DNA from: Populus alba
Lineage: Eukaryota; Streptophyta; Magnoliopsida; Malpighiales; Salicaceae
Length of the DNA: 64,000 nt
Assembly: GCF_005239225.2 (NCBI RefSeq)
Contig: NC_133297.1
Location: 186,001 to 250,000 of the forward strand
Direction of reading: 5' to 3'
The translations under genes and the position numbers were made by a program. Below are positions 61,522 through 64,000 of this stretch, piece after piece; position 1 is the first letter of the stretch, and each line of letters starts with the position of its first letter. The notes beneath the pieces are model-generated. The model had not been told where the DNA came from, searched no databases, and saw only the letters and a list, made by a program, of their open reading frames with translations.

Positions 61522-63826
61522 ATGGAGGAACAGTTTATACTAAGAGTTACACCTTCTATTGCGGAGAAGTTGGATCGGCTTTTGAGTGAAACTGCTTCTT
61601 CTTCTGAAGAACAATCATTGGATTTGTCTTTTTCTGGTTAGAACATCCTTCCCTTGCATTTTATGATGTTCTTGGTTGTTGTTACGTGTATAGTACTTTA
61701 GGAATTAGGATCTCTATGACAATTGATTCAATCCACAGTGTAGTGCTTCTTAATCGTTAATGAGGTTTAGTTTACAACACTAGAAACTTACATCTTGTGA
61801 TCGCTTCATGGTTATGATCCATAAATTTGGCCCATTGGTTCAACCCTTTCAATTTTAACTTTATGGTTTAGCAATTTAATTTATTTATTTATCTACCCTG
61901 TGACAAGGCTGTATGAACCAAGTCATACTCTATGCTGCTAAAGATTCTAATGAAAATACATTTGGGGTAGATCTCGTGGTAGTTTCTCGAATTTAGTTTG
62001 CTGGGATAGATATATTATCTTGATACAGAAAGATGCCTCTTTTATATGGGGAAGCTATATGTCCTTCAAATGTTATTTCTGGACCCAGGGTGTGATCTTA
62101 ACATTAATCTGGTATTAAGTGCAGGACATGTATCAATTTGGTGTCAGTTTTTCTGTTCCAACAGATGCCATACTGATAGAACAGTTGATACAATTTTGTA
62201 TATGAGTTAGCTATCCTTTCCATATGTTGGTCACAAAGATACAATTGTTACTGTCTTAGGTTTAATGTTTCTTATAAGAGAATGATATAGTCACCGCTGC
62301 CAGAACAACATCACGTCTATTCTCCAGAGCTCTGAAACAACTTAATTTTTCGCTCCCTTCTTTCCTTATTTTTTCTAATTCAATTTTTTTTATTGATATG
62401 CAATTCGATTAAGAACAGGGAACATTAAGTGTAGTATGAAATCATTCTTGTTGCTTTGACTAGAGCCTTAGCATTCTCATGAACATGGAATATCTTGCTT
62501 TGCAGAGGATGGAAGGGGTGGCACATTTGTCATTGGAAACGAACATTTTCCTGCATCTCTCTTGGATCTTCCTTGTTTTGTAGAGTCCTACAAAACATAT
62601 GACGATTGTGCACTAGTTAAAACTGCAGACATTGGTCAAGTATAGTTCTTGTTAACACTTTCAGTTTATAATCTCAAAAGACATTCATTTCTAAGTTGCT
62701 GCTATGATGACTTTTTTTTATTTTGACAGATGATTATGGTTAGAGAAGCAGGTGATACTGCTCCAGATGTGGTGGAGTACAGACATGGGCTCACTCCTCC
62801 TATGAGGGATGCTCGAAAGAGAAGATTTCGTAGGGAACCATACCTCAATGTACGATTGATCTCAATACTTGCAAAACTTTGATGTTGAATCTAAGAATCA
62901 AAAACTTTTTTGGACATTTTGAAGACTATGAGATCAAATTGTGTGTAGCAACTGTTATTCTTGTCCTTTCAACCTGCTGCCTTTTCTGACTGTGGTGGTG
63001 TTACTTTTGACAGCCTGAGCTTGTACAGCGTGTTGAGAAAGATCTTCTGAACATCATGGCCGGGGGCACAGTCGAAAATGCTGATATCCTTAGTATTATG
63101 CATATCTTTGATTTTGTTTTTTCAGCTTAAAGAGAAATAGAAGTTCTTCAGCTTCTAGCAAACCATAGGTTTCACTATTCTGGATTAGCTTACAATCAGG
63201 AGTATAAAGTTCCTCTCGGTGCACTTATGCATGCTCTCGGCAAAAATGGGTTGGGTTATATATCCATTGCAAAAACAAGAAGCTTGGGGAAGTGTCCCTT
63301 AGTAGCATGCAGATTATTAAGGATGGTTTTGGCAGCCGGGCAATTGTCCATTATTCCAATTTGTGTTGCATTCTATGGGACTGCAATGCCAAGCACACGC
63401 CCTATGTAATTTGCCGATAACCAAACTTAGCTCATCGGCAACTGCATTAATTTTTGGTACATTGTGCTCTGAAAATTTAGTTTGATTATGTTAATTATTA
63501 GCAAGGCAAGTGCGCACCATTGCTTTAACGCAACATTCCCCATAGAGAATTTGAGGGTGGTTCGTGTTTCAGTGGAGTCCCACCAGTAATACAGTATTCT
63601 TTGTTTGAATTGTTGAAGGTGTTCATTTAATCATTCAATTAAATCCTTAACTGAATTCTTACAAGCTGAAGCTAATGAGCAAGAGGAAGACGGTGAACAG
63701 AATGCTCGCAAGGCAAATAAGAAACCTGAGCCTGCTCCTGAAACAAAGCCTGATGTACCAGAAACAACAGCTAATGCAGAAGAACCTGAGAGAAGTGATT
63801 CAGATGAGTCCGACGATTCGATGTAA
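61522..63826 (+). CDS. TAF7: TFIID subunit 7 (TAF7)
   Basis: Subunit of the general transcription factor TFIID; TAF7 binds TAF1 and restrains its acetyltransferase activity during RNA polymerase II initiation (family knowledge). Five coding exons: 61522-61636, 62506-62639, 62730-62849, 63014-63083, 63663-63826; 603 nt, 200 aa, close to the ~203 aa I recall for Arabidopsis. The N-terminus MEEQFILRVTPSIAEKLDRL, GGTFVIGNEHFPASLLDLPC, VESYKTYDDCALVKTADIGQ, VEYRHGLTPPMRDARKRRFR and LNPELVQRVEKDLLNIMAGG cover the TAFII55 domain. The last exon is an acidic, disordered tail ending ERSDSDESDDSM. The first three coding introns are GT-AG. The last is best explained as a U12-type AT-AC intron (separate entry), which restores the frame as VENA/EAEANEQEEDGE. 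Confidence 0.95.
63084..63662 (+). other. U12-type AT-AC intron in TAF7
   Basis: The exon ends GAAAATGCTG. The intron starts ATATCCTTA, the U12 5' splice-site consensus. It ends TCCTTAAC (63644-63651, U12 branch-point consensus) followed after 11-12 bases by TTAC and the next exon AAGCTGAAGC. Joining keeps phase (G/AA gives Glu). No good GT donor lies at the exon end. A GT-AG alternative (CTTA/GTATTATG to TTACAAG/CTG) is also in phase but weaker. Confidence 0.85.
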
Positions 63827-64000
63827 TGGGATGTCTTTTAATTTGCCTCCTATGTCGAGAATTGGTGAATGTGATTAATCCAACTTGTATTTTAATGCTA
63901 TGTGTGTTTATGGCACGCAATGTACTGGCCTCCAATCATCCTTTGTTACTTGCTTAGCCACTTTGCCTTTTTTTCACTTATAAATTGCCTGTACTTTTTG
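63827..64000 (+). other. TAF7 3' UTR to window edge
   Basis: Non-coding sequence after the stop codon; no polyadenylation signal assigned. Confidence 0.6.

Overview
The window is nuclear DNA of a flowering plant, most likely a woody eudicot of the poplar/willow group. The genes are intron-rich with GT-AG junctions. The intergenic DNA is very AT-rich and full of SINEs, Helitron-like ends and short non-autonomous repeats. Encoded proteins match angiosperm families throughout. The genus assignment is my inference from overall protein and repeat character; no search was run.

Layout from left to right. 1-3.1 kb: 5' part of a DDX3-type DEAD-box RNA helicase on the minus strand, cut by the window edge. 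3.2-10.2 kb: repeat-rich gap with a tandemly duplicated ~520 bp block carrying a tRNA-derived SINE, Helitron-like termini, a third SINE and a dispersed AT-rich repeat. 10.5-14.9 kb: complete 11-exon PP2A catalytic subunit (+). 18.9-25.1 kb: two phytoene synthase copies in tandem (-). The left copy is a pseudogene with several lesions. The right copy has an open frame but an altered active-site motif. 28.9-31.6 kb: plastid-targeted PLAT-like membrane protein of unknown role (-). 32.8-34.3 kb: pectate lyase (+). 35.5-36.0 kb: EG45/plant natriuretic peptide-like secreted protein (-). 37.3-38.3 kb: single-exon F-box/kelch protein of the KISS ME DEADLY type (-). 38.4-48.9 kb: about 10 kb without a recognisable gene, filled with repeats. 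48.9-51.6 kb: GPI-anchored GH17-CBM43 beta-1,3-glucanase (-). 55.3-58.2 kb: SR splicing factor of the SCL33/SCL30A type (-). 59.9-60.5 kb: ~110 bp minisatellite. 61.5-63.8 kb: complete TAF7 subunit of TFIID (+), whose last intron has all the marks of a U12-type AT-AC intron.

The genes do not form a functional cluster; this is ordinary plant gene order. Three unrelated genes (pectate lyase, EG45-like, GH17 glucanase) encode secreted or wall-associated proteins. I found no undescribed multi-gene system. The observations most worth following are the TAF7 AT-AC intron, the phytoene synthase pair in which the open copy carries the aberrant motif while the dead copy keeps the canonical one, and the repeat structures. 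Exon boundaries were placed by eye from splice consensus, reading phase and family conservation. Summed CDS lengths are multiples of three in every complete gene.
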